From CAZPHI01 sp964586425 (GTDB taxonomy: Bacteria > Bacillota > Clostridia > Lachnospirales > Lachnospiraceae): 64,000 bases of DNA. Positions 17,615 through 26,718 of this stretch are shown in pieces. The number at the start of each line of letters is the position of its first letter. The first letter of the stretch is position 1. A program made the translations under genes and the position numbers. Below the pieces are notes generated by a model that saw only the letters and a program-made list of their open reading frames with translations, was not told the origin of the DNA and searched no databases. The DNA is taken from contig CAZPHI010000005.1 of the NCBI GenBank assembly GCA_964586425.1, forward strand, positions 1 through 64,000. The letters are read 5' to 3'.

Positions 17615-18127
17615 ATGAACAATCAGAGTAACAGTGGAAGAAGTAAAGAAGAGACTAACGGAATAACGCTACTTGGTAATCAGGGAACAAAGTATCCTGA
17701 TAACTATGCACCTGAGGTGCTAGAAACATTTGTCAATAAACACCCAGACAATGACTATTTTGTAAAGTTTAATTGCCCTGAATTTACAAGCCTGTGTCCT
17801 ATTACTGGACAGCCGGATTTTGCTACAATTACTATATCATACATTCCTAATGTTAATATGGTAGAGAGCAAATCACTTAAGCTTTATCTGTATAGCTTTA
17901 GAAATCATGGGGATTTCCATGAGGATTGCGTTAATATAATTATGAAGGATTTGATTAAATTAATGGACCCTAAGTATATTGAGGTATGGGGAAAATTCAC
18001 GCCACGCGGTGGTATCTCTATTGATCCTTATTGCAATTATGGTAAGCCGGGTACAAGATTTGAGAAGATGGCTGATGACAGATTAATGAATCACGATATG
18101 TATCCAGAAAAAGTGGACAATAGATAA
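17615..18127 (+). CDS. queF: NADPH-dependent 7-cyano-7-deazaguanine reductase
   Basis: A 170-residue QueF of the short type, reducing preQ0 to preQ1. The catalytic cysteine is in [17 protein letters not shown], followed by the NADPH-binding [15 protein letters not shown] (E-S-K-S-L-K is the family signature). The ATG at 17615 has AGGAGG eight bases upstream. It closes the que operon and makes the likely ligand of the upstream riboswitch. Tgt at 45.0 kb is the next user of preQ1. Confidence 0.95.
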   Translation: MNNQSNSGRSKEETNGITLLGNQGTKYPDNYAPEVLETFVNKHPDNDYFVKFNCPEFTSLCPITGQPDFATITISYIPNVNMVESKSLKLYLYSFRNHGDFHEDCVNIIMKDLIKLMDPKYIEVWGKFTPRGGISIDPYCNYGKPGTRFEKMADDRLMNHDMYPEKVDNR

Positions 18128-18191
18128 TTAATAAATAATAGATTATTAACGATTAACCGGATTTGTGTAGACAAATCGGATTGGAGGATAG

Positions 18192-19298
18192 ATGGCAGGC
18201 TCATCATATGGTAATAGGTTTAGAATAACAACTTGGGGAGAATCCCATGGCAAGGGCGTTGGAGTAGTAATTGACGGATGCCCAGCTGGCATTGATTTGT
18301 GTGAAGAGGATATTCAGATATTCTTAGATAGAAGAAAACCGGGACAGTCAAAGTATACTACACCTCGTAAAGAGGATGATGCTGTTGAGATATTATCTGG
18401 AGTGTTTGAAGGAAAGACAACTGGAACACCTATATCTCTTGTAGTATTTAATAAGACACAGCGTTCAGGAGATTATTCAGAGATAGCCTCTTATTACAGA
18501 CCAGGACATGCGGATTATACATTCGATGCTAAATATGGTTTTAGAGATTACCGCGGTGGTGGACGTTCATCTGGAAGAGAGACAATCGGAAGAGTTGCTG
18601 CTGGTGCAGTGGCTATGAAGATATTACATTCATTAGGAATTACTGTATCCGCTTACGCTAAGTCAATTGGACCAGTTACGATTGACTATAATAATTTTGA
18701 TATGGCTGAAGCTATGAATAATGCATTCTCTATGCCAGATAGTAATGCTGCATCTGCTGTATCTGATTATGCTGATGAGATTATGAGCAAACAGGATTCT
18801 ATTGGTGGCGTTATTGAGTGTGTTATTAAAGGCGTAATGCCTGGTGTTGGTGAACCTGTATTCGACAAATTAGATGCTAATCTTGCAAAAGCAATTATGT
18901 CTATTGGAGCAGTTAAAGGTTTTGAAATCGGCAATGGTTTTGAGGCTGCAACCATGGTTGGCAGTGATAATAATGATCAGTTTTTCTATAATGAAGATGG
19001 AACATTGTGTAAGAGAAGCAACAATGCAGGCGGTATTCTTGGCGGTATTAGTGATGGAACAGATATAGTATTACGTGCTGCTATTAAACCTACACCATCA
19101 ATTGCATCTATGCAGAATACGGTTAACAAATCAGGTGATAATATAGAGGTCTCTATTAAGGGCAGACACGACCCAATGATAGTTCCAAGAGCAGTAGTTG
19201 TTGTTGAAGCAATGTCAGCTGTTGCTTTGGTGGATATGATTTTTGAAGGAATGACTTCAAGAATTGATTACATAAAGGAGTTTTATAAAAACTTATGA
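18192..19298 (+). CDS. aroC: Chorismate synthase
   Basis: A 368-residue FMN-dependent enzyme making chorismate from EPSP. Signatures are GESHGKGVG near the N-terminus, the RPGHADYTFDAKYGFRDYRG motif and GGRSSGRETIGRVAAGA. The start follows GGAGG. A small hairpin lies just upstream at about 18157-18180. Its stop codon overlaps the start of the next gene as ATGA, so a signalling gene is translationally coupled to it. Confidence 0.95.
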   Translation: MAGSSYGNRFRITTWGESHGKGVGVVIDGCPAGIDLCEEDIQIFLDRRKPGQSKYTTPRKEDDAVEILSGVFEGKTTGTPISLVVFNKTQRSGDYSEIASYYRPGHADYTFDAKYGFRDYRGGGRSSGRETIGRVAAGAVAMKILHSLGITVSAYAKSIGPVTIDYNNFDMAEAMNNAFSMPDSNAASAVSDYADEIMSKQDSIGGVIECVIKGVMPGVGEPVFDKLDANLAKAIMSIGAVKGFEIGNGFEAATMVGSDNNDQFFYNEDGTLCKRSNNAGGILGGISDGTDIVLRAAIKPTPSIASMQNTVNKSGDNIEVSIKGRHDPMIVPRAVVVVEAMSAVALVDMIFEGMTSRIDYIKEFYKNL

Positions 19299-20008
19299 TA
19301 ACTATTGGAATGTGTGATGATAATCAGCAGTGGCTTAAGTTATTCTCTGATTATATTAGAACAATGTTTTCTAATGATACATCAATGCCTGAAGTAGATA
19401 TTGAGACTTATAATAATAAAAATCAATTACTCGAGGCACTTAAAACCAAAGAATATAATTATGTCTTTCTTGATTTGGAATTGGAAGATGGGCATAATGA
19501 GGGCGGATTTGAGATAGCCGAGGTTATAAAAGAATTAGATACCACTAAGCTTGTATTTGTATCAAGTCATAGCGAACATATTGTAAAATCATTCCGATTC
19601 TATACATTTGCCTTTGTAAGAAAAGAAAGATGGAAAGAGGATGTGGTTATACTTTTTGATAAGATGAAAGAGATATATCAAAAAGAATGTGGAATATATA
19701 CAATTAAGATTAAAGGAACAATGGTTGAGCTTGATACTAATAAGGTATATAAGGTAATTATGCATAAGCATAATATGTTGTTTTATGGCAATAATATAAT
19801 TACAGTTCGTGGAAAATTCAGCGAATATGAGAAAGAATTATATAAATATGGATTTATAACAATAGGAAGAGGCTGTATGGTTAACAAAAAATCCATTGTT
19901 GATTATGCTAATTCAGAACTCACAATTAATAATGGCGAAAGAATAAAAGTATCAAGAAGTAGACATAATGATGTTAAGAAAATCGTAATTGAATTAAAAA
20001 ATAGATAA
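19295..20008 (+). CDS. LytTR-type response regulator
   Basis: A 237-residue AgrA/LytR-like regulator. The receiver domain has the acidic pair D8-D9, the phospho-acceptor D60 in YVFLDLELEDG and VSSHSE. From about residue 135 it is a LytTR DNA-binding domain (MVELDTNKVYKVIMHKHNML, then GFITIGRGCMVNKKSI). The start overlaps the aroC stop by 4 bp. It is followed by a strong terminator and by a pair of direct repeats that could be its binding site. The cognate kinase is probably the GHKL protein at 23781. Confidence 0.92.
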   Translation: MITIGMCDDNQQWLKLFSDYIRTMFSNDTSMPEVDIETYNNKNQLLEALKTKEYNYVFLDLELEDGHNEGGFEIAEVIKELDTTKLVFVSSHSEHIVKSFRFYTFAFVRKERWKEDVVILFDKMKEIYQKECGIYTIKIKGTMVELDTNKVYKVIMHKHNMLFYGNNIITVRGKFSEYEKELYKYGFITIGRGCMVNKKSIVDYANSELTINNGERIKVSRSRHNDVKKIVIELKNR

Positions 20009-20011
20009 GCT

Positions 20012-20058
20012 AAAGCTTGTGCAAGAGATATCAAAATTATCTTTTGCACAAGCTTTTT
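20012..20058 (+). terminator. Terminator after the LytTR regulator
   Basis: AAAGCTTGTGCAA pairs with TTGCACAAGCTTT, with further pairing inside, followed by a T-run. Confidence 0.85.
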
Positions 20059-20070
20059 TGTGATAAAAAG

Positions 20071-20106
20071 TGCAATTCGTGCCAAAAATATGCAACTCGT
20101 GCCAAA
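20071..20106 (+). promoter_or_regulatory. Candidate LytTR operator (direct repeats)
   Basis: Two 16-bp direct repeats, TGCAATTCGTGCCAAA at 20071 and TGCAACTCGTGCCAAA at 20091, differ by one base and start 20 bp apart. Two same-sense boxes about two helical turns apart, just upstream of a poor -35 element, is the usual arrangement of LytTR regulator sites. Confidence 0.65.
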
Positions 20107-20110
20107 GGGG

Positions 20111-20138
20111 TTGTAATATGAAATTATGTAGTTATAAT
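20111..20138 (+). promoter_or_regulatory. Candidate activator-dependent promoter
   Basis: A perfect TATAAT -10 (20133-20138) pairs with a poor -35 TTGTAA (20111-20116), spacer 16 bp. The direct repeats end five bases upstream, as expected for an activated promoter driving the secreted-protein operon. Confidence 0.55.
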
Positions 20139-20184
20139 TAAATTGTATTGATCAATACGAATAACAATACAGAGGAGGATTTTT

Positions 20185-20508
20185 ATGAAACTGCTTAAAA
20201 AAATAATGACAGTTGCAATGGCAACAGCACTTATCACTAGTACGGGTATAATGTGTACTATGGCAAATATGGAGTATGGTTATGATATACTTACATTAGA
20301 TTTCGAAGATGGCTCTGGTACTGATTATTCAGGTACATTAAAGAAGGATAATGCATCGAGTGGTTATGTATATTCTGATCCAGGTAATCCATATTCATTC
20401 ACAGCGGCAATGTGTGGAGCGATATCAAAGGAGGGTTCACCAATTACTGATATTAGAAAGTGGTATACATCAGTTCAGCCAGGACAGGGAAGATATATCT
20501 ATAATTAA
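20185..20508 (+). CDS. Small secreted protein of the LytTR locus
   Basis: A 107-residue protein with a clear signal peptide (MKLLKKIMTVAMATALITST, cleavage likely after CTMA) and a mature part of about 80 residues rich in Gly, Ser, Tyr and Asp, with one cysteine. The C-terminal SPITDIRKWYTSVQPGQGRY resembles segments of small secreted DUF2712-like or lactococcin 972-like proteins that accompany LytTR and ABC genes, but it ends earlier than those, so it may be short or truncated. GAGGAGG precedes the ATG. It is the first gene after the putative LytTR operator. A bacteriocin or signal role is inference only. Confidence 0.7.
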   Translation: MKLLKKIMTVAMATALITSTGIMCTMANMEYGYDILTLDFEDGSGTDYSGTLKKDNASSGYVYSDPGNPYSFTAAMCGAISKEGSPITDIRKWYTSVQPGQGRYIYN

Positions 20509-20523
20509 TATAAGGGAGAGTTT

Positions 20524-21399
20524 ATGAAGAAGATGAACAGCTTTAAAAGGGATAGAATTAAAACACTAACTAAACTTATAGCATCGATGGTTTTAATGCT
20601 TACATTCCTTATATGCTTTGCATTAGGCATTAAAAGTGGAAAGCTATTAGAATTATTTCCTTCAAAATCAGCAAAAGAAAAACAGACAGATGTCACATCA
20701 ACTACAACAGGGGAAAAGTATACTAATTCAGCTGGAGAAGAAGTTCAGACTGCGAAAGATCCGTATACGAAGGGACCTGGCCTTGATAAAAGGGCAGTGT
20801 TTGAATTTGGAGAAGTAATACACTTTACTATGGTACCAAGCATTGAGCATAAGGGGGAAGCTGATGTACAAGTCTTATCGGTATCGGTACATGATTTTGA
20901 TTATTTGGATGAACTGGAGAATTATCCGATATTGCAGAAGAATAATAACTCTCAAAAAATTTCTGGAATTAGAAAAGAATATAGTGAAGAAATTGAAAAT
21001 ACAGGATATCCATTCAAATTAATTAGTGTAAAAGTAAAATATACTAATACAACGGACCATATGATTAGTTGGAGTTTAGCAAATTGCAGAATATACTATG
21101 TCAATGATAAAACATACATTAAAAACGAAGGTACTCCTTTTAGTCTTCAAACAAAGGAATCAACTAATATCGACGAAAGAAGCATTATGTATATAGAATC
21201 AGGTGAATCAGAGGAGCTACTATTAACGTATTATATTGAGCATAGATTAGTTGAACAATCAATAGAGAATCAAGCCACACTATACTTTGAACCAATAGGT
21301 TTATTCACAGAGTTTAGGTGCAACATAGATAAATATATAGGTAAAATAGGATTTATAAATCTTAATATAGATTTACAGGAATTATTAGATAACTGGTAA
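20524..21399 (+). CDS. Membrane-anchored extracellular protein, copy 1
   Basis: A 291-residue protein I do not recognise with certainty. It has a basic N-terminus and one membrane segment (about residues 17-38, LIASMVLMLTFLICFALGI), a Thr/Ser-rich linker, then a beta-rich extracellular domain (VIHFTMVPSIEHKGEADVQV, KLISVKVKYTNTTDHMISW) of the type seen in small anchored DUF4352/DUF5028-like proteins. The first 356 nt are identical to the next gene. It starts 15 bp after the secreted protein gene, so the two are co-transcribed. Immunity or ligand binding is a guess from context. Confidence 0.75.
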   Translation: MKKMNSFKRDRIKTLTKLIASMVLMLTFLICFALGIKSGKLLELFPSKSAKEKQTDVTSTTTGEKYTNSAGEEVQTAKDPYTKGPGLDKRAVFEFGEVIHFTMVPSIEHKGEADVQVLSVSVHDFDYLDELENYPILQKNNNSQKISGIRKEYSEEIENTGYPFKLISVKVKYTNTTDHMISWSLANCRIYYVNDKTYIKNEGTPFSLQTKESTNIDERSIMYIESGESEELLLTYYIEHRLVEQSIENQATLYFEPIGLFTEFRCNIDKYIGKIGFINLNIDLQELLDNW

Positions 21400-21439
21400 G
21401 TTTGTGACTGGACATGTCAATAGAATGAGGGCAAAGTTT

Positions 21440-22315
21440 ATGAAGAAGATGAACAGCTTTAAAAGGGATAGAATTAAAACACTAACTAAACTTATAGCAT
21501 CGATGGTTTTAATGCTTACATTCCTTATATGCTTTGCATTAGGCATTAAAAGTGGAAAGCTATTAGAATTATTTCCTTCAAAATCAGCAAAAGAAAAACA
21601 GACAGATGTCACATCAACTACAACAGGGGAAAAGTATACTAATTCAGCTGGAGAAGAAGTTCAGACTGCGAAAGATCCGTATACGAAGGGACCTGGCCTT
21701 GATAAAAGGGCAGTGTTTGAATTTGGAGAAGTAATACACTTTACTATGGTACCAAGCATTGAGCATAAGGGGGAAGCTGATGTACAAGTCTTATCAGTAT
21801 CGGTGCATGATTTTGATTACTTGGATGAACTTGAGAATTATCCAATAACCAGGAGGGATAGTATCCCTCAAGAAGTAGCTTGGTATAGAAAAGAAAATAG
21901 CAAAGAAATTGAATCGTCAGGATATCAGTTTAAATTAATTAGTGTAAAAGTAAAATATACCAATACAACAGATCATATGATTAGTTGGTGTTTAGCAAAT
22001 TGCAGGATATATTTTGTTGATGATAAAACATACATTCAAGGCTGTGGTACACCTTTTAGTCTGCAAACAAAGGAATCAACTAATATAGATGAAAGATGTA
22101 TTATGTATATAGAAGCAGGTGAATCAGAAGAACTGTTGTTAATATATTATATTAGGCATGGTATAGTTGAAGATTCAGTAGAAAAACAAGCTACACTATA
22201 CTTTGAACCGATAGGATTATTCACAAAGTTTAGATGCAACATAGATAAATACATAGGGATGATAGGCTTTACAAATCTTAACATAGATTTACAGAAATTA
22301 TTAGACAACTGGTAA
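21440..22315 (+). CDS. Membrane-anchored extracellular protein, copy 2
   Basis: Tandem paralogue of the preceding gene, 291 residues from the ATG at 21440 (an upstream in-frame start at 21404 lacks a family counterpart). Nucleotides 21440-21795 are identical to copy 1. After that the copies diverge at DNA and protein level, most strongly around residues 137-155 (ITRRDSIPQEVAWYRKEN here). The C-terminal half is again close. The patchy identity points to recent duplication or gene conversion with selection acting on the middle of the extracellular domain. Confidence 0.75.
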   Translation: MKKMNSFKRDRIKTLTKLIASMVLMLTFLICFALGIKSGKLLELFPSKSAKEKQTDVTSTTTGEKYTNSAGEEVQTAKDPYTKGPGLDKRAVFEFGEVIHFTMVPSIEHKGEADVQVLSVSVHDFDYLDELENYPITRRDSIPQEVAWYRKENSKEIESSGYQFKLISVKVKYTNTTDHMISWCLANCRIYFVDDKTYIQGCGTPFSLQTKESTNIDERCIMYIEAGESEELLLIYYIRHGIVEDSVEKQATLYFEPIGLFTKFRCNIDKYIGMIGFTNLNIDLQKLLDNW

Positions 22316-22335
22316 GAATTAAGGAGGATTATATA

Positions 22336-23181
22336 ATGGGAAGTGTTTTAAAGATAGAATTGGAAAGAATTAGAAGAAGTAAGATGCTTTATGTAGCTAT
22401 ATTACTTGAGATAGCAATTATAGCTTATGATTTGATAATTATTGTTTTGCCAGGACTATATGAGACTTTACCAGATACTTTGGCAATATATGAGATTAGC
22501 CCAATTAAAATCAATGTTTTGCAGGGGGCATATACATATTGGATTTCAATGAATCAAAGTGCACCACGAGAGATGTTATATATATCATTGCCTATGATCG
22601 TCGCTTTACCATATGGTATGTCTTTATATCTTGATGAAAAGAGAGCATTTGTCAATAATATTGCTGTTAGAACAAAAAAATCATATTATTATATATCAAA
22701 AATCATAGGATTATTTCTATCTGGTGGAATCTTAGCGGTTCTTCCATTGCTAATGTCTTTTTTGTGTAATATATGCCTTTTGCCATTAGAGAATGTTGTT
22801 GCATCAACTGGTAATTATATGATAGCTAATACTTTGATTTTGGGAGATCTATTTTTTATAAATCCGATATTATATATTATTATATATATGCTTTGGACAT
22901 TCCTTATATATGGCATTCTTAATACAATGTGTTTTATAGGTACATATTTATTTGATAATCGATTTATAGTTATATTATGTCCTTTTATTATATATTTTTG
23001 CTCATATATTGTTGCTAATATTGTTCCGGGAATAACAGCATTTCCATGGCTATATGGACAGATGAACAGGCTAAAAGTCTCTGATTTGCCATATGCAATA
23101 ATAGAGATTGTTATTTATCTTGCTGTATTAATAATAGCATGTGTTATTAAAAGCTCAAAAAAACGTGATGTTCTAGCATAG
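22336..23181 (+). CDS. ABC-2-like multi-pass membrane protein
   Basis: A 281-residue integral membrane protein with about six hydrophobic segments, beginning MGSVLKIELERIRRSKMLYV, the usual start of ABC-2 permease-like proteins. A large loop lies between segments one and two. AAGGAGG precedes the ATG. It has no ATPase of its own; the only ATPase of the locus is at 26719, which could serve this and the two permease-like proteins at 25137 and 25858. Confidence 0.75.
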   Translation: MGSVLKIELERIRRSKMLYVAILLEIAIIAYDLIIIVLPGLYETLPDTLAIYEISPIKINVLQGAYTYWISMNQSAPREMLYISLPMIVALPYGMSLYLDEKRAFVNNIAVRTKKSYYYISKIIGLFLSGGILAVLPLLMSFLCNICLLPLENVVASTGNYMIANTLILGDLFFINPILYIIIYMLWTFLIYGILNTMCFIGTYLFDNRFIVILCPFIIYFCSYIVANIVPGITAFPWLYGQMNRLKVSDLPYAIIEIVIYLAVLIIACVIKSSKKRDVLA

Positions 23182-23221
23182 CATTGGGATTACATTATTG
23201 ACAATAGAGATGGAGGCATAT

Positions 23222-23770
23222 ATGAAAAGAATAATTAAAGTAACAGTTTTATTGGTAATTTTATGTGGAATAGCTGTATTCATAGGATATCGAGTAGACA
23301 AAGTTAATAAGGAATATGGCAATGGTAAGACTATAGAATATCATATTAATGATACATTTTCTTGGAATAGTTATGATGTGAAAGTGAAAGGATATGAATT
23401 CACAACATTTGACCAGATTAAAGAAAAATACGGTGATAAGACGACTATTAGTAGCAGATTAGAGGAAGAAGATGTAATACTTGTGGCTACAATTGATGTG
23501 ACATATAATGGTGATAAGGAAAGTGCGGTCTTTCCAATAACATCTATAGGTGCTGTTTCAGCTGCTTGGGCTAATGCAAGTGATTTTTCTTTGTTATCCT
23601 CAATGAATCAGGAAATGAAGTGCAAAAAGGGTGAGACTATGGAATTCTATCTGCCATATCCAGTATGTAAGGTAGGATTTTCACCAATAGATTGGAAAAA
23701 TTATAAGAATAGGAAATACGAATTAACATTCACAACATACCCAGATGTGGTTAAGGTTGATTTGTATTAA
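23222..23770 (+). CDS. Membrane-anchored small extracellular protein
   Basis: About 182 residues with one N-terminal membrane segment (IIKVTVLLVILCGIAVFIGY) and an extracellular beta-type domain (FSWNSYDVKVKGYEF, VILVATIDVTYNGDKES). The design is like the two anchored proteins at 20524 and 21440 but the sequence is distinct; it looks like a DUF5028-type protein. The ATG at 23222 has GGAGG upstream, better than an in-frame TTG at 23198. Function unknown. Confidence 0.7.
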   Translation: MKRIIKVTVLLVILCGIAVFIGYRVDKVNKEYGNGKTIEYHINDTFSWNSYDVKVKGYEFTTFDQIKEKYGDKTTISSRLEEEDVILVATIDVTYNGDKESAVFPITSIGAVSAAWANASDFSLLSSMNQEMKCKKGETMEFYLPYPVCKVGFSPIDWKNYKNRKYELTFTTYPDVVKVDLY

Positions 23771-23780
23771 TGTATAGAAG

Positions 23781-25109
23781 ATGATGAAGGGTATATTTGA
23801 GATTATATTACAGTGCTTGATAGCAATTATATATTATTGGCTGGTATATTCGTGTATTAACTTAAAACAGGATAATAGAACAACTAAATTCGATAAATTA
23901 ATAATTCTGTCAAAATGTTGTGTTGCGTTGATATTATTGGCAGCACGATTTATGCTTGGAAACTATTATTGTTTGGTAGAATTTGTTCATGTTCTGCTAG
24001 CTATGATTGCAATCAATTCAAAAATAGATGTTATAAAAAGAATGATGCTATTAGATAGTATTATATGTGCTTTATCACTAGTTGCAGGATTAAAATTGTA
24101 TTACCAATGTGACAAGTTAATCTTATTGAATGCTACAGTACATCTATTTATTATGCTTATGACGCTGGTACTTTATTATACGTTATCGTATATAAAAGTA
24201 GTGTGGTCTCAACCAACTGAATTGAAAAAAACTAGATGGAATGGGTACGAATTAGTAAGTATATATATTATTGCACTTATTATTATTGAGAATATTATCT
24301 TTCCAGAATTCTTCACGGATTTATTGGACAATGATACCACAGCTTCATCAATTACTAGTGAGAACTTTGAAATAATTGTTATAGTATTCATCCTTGGGAT
24401 ATCTATTGATGTAATGCTCTTTGCATATAGCCTTCTTTATAATAGATTAGAATCATTCTATTCGAAGAGTTCTTCTGATGTTAATTATATTAATAATGAA
24501 TATGGTTCTAAGGTTGTCAAAGATATGTATGAAGAGGCTAGAAAGATACGTCATAACATAAGCAATGATTTACTGACAATAAGAGGATGTATAGAGCAGA
24601 ATGATAATGATACTGCAATTGAGTACATAGATAGTTTGCGTAAGAAAAAAGAAGAAGTATTATCATATACGACATATTGTGATAATAGAATAATTAATTA
24701 TCTCTTGAATTATAAGGCATCTGTTTGCATGGATAAAAAGATTGATATTCAGTATGATATTCTAGTGATGCCAACTAATATGAGTGATGTAGACCTTAAT
24801 ATATTAATTGGTAATTTGCTGGATAATGCAATAGAAGCGGCCAGTCAAATTGAAGACAATAATAGAAGAATATCTTTTAACCTAGAGGAACATGTGGATT
24901 ATTACAAATTTATGATTTCTAATTCTATATTATACAGTGTGCTTACTTATAATCCAGCTATGCAAACAACGAAAGAAGAGATAGCTTATCATGGCTATGG
25001 TCTCAAATCTATTATTGGAGTAGTTGAAAAATATAATGGTAATATAGAATATACGGAAAAAGATGATACGATTATATGCAGTGTGTATATAAAGAAAGAT
25101 ATAAATTAA
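23781..25109 (+). CDS. GHKL (AgrC-like) sensor histidine kinase
   Basis: A 442-residue kinase with about six membrane segments in residues 1-225. The phospho-acceptor histidine is in KIRHNISNDLLTIRG (about residue 258), in the class where RH is followed by the NDL motif. The N-box reads DLNILIGNLLDNAIEA and the G-box YHGYGLKSIIGVVEKYNG. This architecture is that of peptide-sensing AgrC/ComD kinases. The probable partner is the LytTR regulator 3.8 kb upstream in the same locus. ATG 23784 is an equally possible start. Confidence 0.9.
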   Translation: MMKGIFEIILQCLIAIIYYWLVYSCINLKQDNRTTKFDKLIILSKCCVALILLAARFMLGNYYCLVEFVHVLLAMIAINSKIDVIKRMMLLDSIICALSLVAGLKLYYQCDKLILLNATVHLFIMLMTLVLYYTLSYIKVVWSQPTELKKTRWNGYELVSIYIIALIIIENIIFPEFFTDLLDNDTTASSITSENFEIIVIVFILGISIDVMLFAYSLLYNRLESFYSKSSSDVNYINNEYGSKVVKDMYEEARKIRHNISNDLLTIRGCIEQNDNDTAIEYIDSLRKKKEEVLSYTTYCDNRIINYLLNYKASVCMDKKIDIQYDILVMPTNMSDVDLNILIGNLLDNAIEAASQIEDNNRRISFNLEEHVDYYKFMISNSILYSVLTYNPAMQTTKEEIAYHGYGLKSIIGVVEKYNGNIEYTEKDDTIICSVYIKKDIN

Positions 25110-25136
25110 CTGTGTATTATGAAAGGAGGGAGTTAT

Positions 25137-25889
25137 TTGCGTCATGTAAGGAGTACATTCGAAATATGTTTTTTAATATTGGTTACTGATTTTATTCTTG
25201 TATACATGAATGTATGTAGAAATGCAGACATTAGTCCAACTGCCATGGATGGCGCGAGGTTGGCACATGGTGGTATTGTAGGACTGATTAATTGTGTATA
25301 TGTTGTAATATGGAATATTAAGACAAGCAATATGGATTTGGATTTGCAGAGAGTAATTCGCTATAGAAATAGAAGAAGTATTCTTATAAGCCAAATTATT
25401 AGAAATTCTATATATACAGTGATTTTTTCTGTGGTTGGTGTTATGTCAGGATTCATTGCTGCATATATGAAAACGGGAGTAATATATACATGGAATGTGG
25501 ATTATAAAATCTATAATCAGGGGGTGTTGCTAGATTCATCCTCTAGCATGACAGGGGTTGAAGCATGGGCATTATCAGTCTTAAACCTATATCTTTTTAT
25601 GAATGTGAGTATTTTGTTTGTTAATCTATTCTGGTGGTATAAAGATTTAACTATTGTAGGAATGATGATTATGTGCGCTTTTAATCTAAGTGATATATTC
25701 TCTAAACATCCTGTTTTTTTCAATTTGTATAATTTGAATATAGCTAACAATGGATATGAATCAGTTGGAAGGGCATTATTGCTATTATTCGGAATATTCC
25801 TCACGTGTATATGTCTGGTAATTGCTACTATGATTGTATGCGAAAGGAGGGAGTTCTATGGAGATGCGTCCACAGGTAGTGGTGAATGA
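25137..25889 (+). CDS. ABC-2-like membrane protein
   Basis: About 251 residues and five to six membrane segments. I place the start at TTG 25137, because AGGAGGG lies six bases upstream, whereas the ATG at 25119 overlaps that ribosome site. The same AAAGGAGGGAGTT string precedes the next gene, so the pair probably arose by duplication. The 3' end overlaps the next gene by 32 bp. Likely a permease subunit for the ATPase at 26719. Confidence 0.72.
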   Translation: MRHVRSTFEICFLILVTDFILVYMNVCRNADISPTAMDGARLAHGGIVGLINCVYVVIWNIKTSNMDLDLQRVIRYRNRRSILISQIIRNSIYTVIFSVVGVMSGFIAAYMKTGVIYTWNVDYKIYNQGVLLDSSSSMTGVEAWALSVLNLYLFMNVSILFVNLFWWYKDLTIVGMMIMCAFNLSDIFSKHPVFFNLYNLNIANNGYESVGRALLLLFGIFLTCICLVIATMIVCERREFYGDASTGSGE

Positions 25890-26694
25890 TCTAAAGAGAG
25901 GGTTTTATCACAATCGTTTCCTATTTGCGGCTATATTTGTTGTGGCATTGTTATATTGTAACATATTCATTAACGGCTCTAGTCCAGTTAATAAGTCTGA
26001 TATTGACGCAGCTGGTACAGGCGTAGGGGATATTATGTTCTTGCTTTTTAGAGGTAATGATCCATATACAATAGTTAATGGTAACCAGTTTGTTATATCA
26101 CCAATTTGGATGTCATTAGTTATATTACCAATATTATTATTATTTTCTTATTGCACTAATGATATTGATTTGTTAAGTGGTATGGTTTTAATACAGTCTG
26201 GCAAAAGAAGCAGGTGGTGGTTCTCCAAATGCATATGGTGTATTGTCACTGTTATTATGTTCTATGCTATATTGTTTGTGGCGGCGCTGATGTCTGTTAT
26301 TGTAAATTATGGATTTGACAATCTCGCTGTTGTGGGAGTTAGTAATAATGTTTTAAACTCAAGTGGATTTATTGATGAGATGCTAACATCAGCTCAATTG
26401 CTATTGATGATTCTGGTGCCGCTAATATCTTCAATAGCACTGGGATTACTGCAGATGCTTATATCACTTGCAATATCACCAATAATATCGATTATTGCAA
26501 TGATAGTTCTATATGTAATAGCAGCATTCTATATTAATCCATATATAATAACGGATTACATGATGTATAAGAGATGGGACTGCTTTATTAAGGGAGGAGT
26601 CAATCCTATAATGGGAATTGTAGTTGCAATTATAATTATAATAGGTTCAATTATTATTGGAGATATATATTTTAAAAGACATAATGTTATATAA
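25858..26694 (+). CDS. ABC-2-like membrane protein
   Basis: About 278 residues with six membrane segments, beginning MEMRPQVVVNDLKRGFYHNR. AAAGGAGGGAGTT precedes the ATG at 25858; an upstream in-frame ATG at 25834 is inside the previous gene and lacks a site. The motif after segment two, CTNDIDLLSGMVLIQSGKRS, is followed by a basic stretch as in ABC-2 permeases. It precedes the ATPase gene by 24 bp and is its most likely membrane partner. Confidence 0.75.
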   Translation: MEMRPQVVVNDLKRGFYHNRFLFAAIFVVALLYCNIFINGSSPVNKSDIDAAGTGVGDIMFLLFRGNDPYTIVNGNQFVISPIWMSLVILPILLLFSYCTNDIDLLSGMVLIQSGKRSRWWFSKCIWCIVTVIMFYAILFVAALMSVIVNYGFDNLAVVGVSNNVLNSSGFIDEMLTSAQLLLMILVPLISSIALGLLQMLISLAISPIISIIAMIVLYVIAAFYINPYIITDYMMYKRWDCFIKGGVNPIMGIVVAIIIIIGSIIIGDIYFKRHNVI

Positions 26695-26718
26695 AATAAT
26701 TAAAATGGAGGATTAGAG

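Noticed and set aside
20505..21612. Two antisense frames with identical protein sequence
   Set aside because: They are shadows of the duplicated anchored-protein genes on the other strand.
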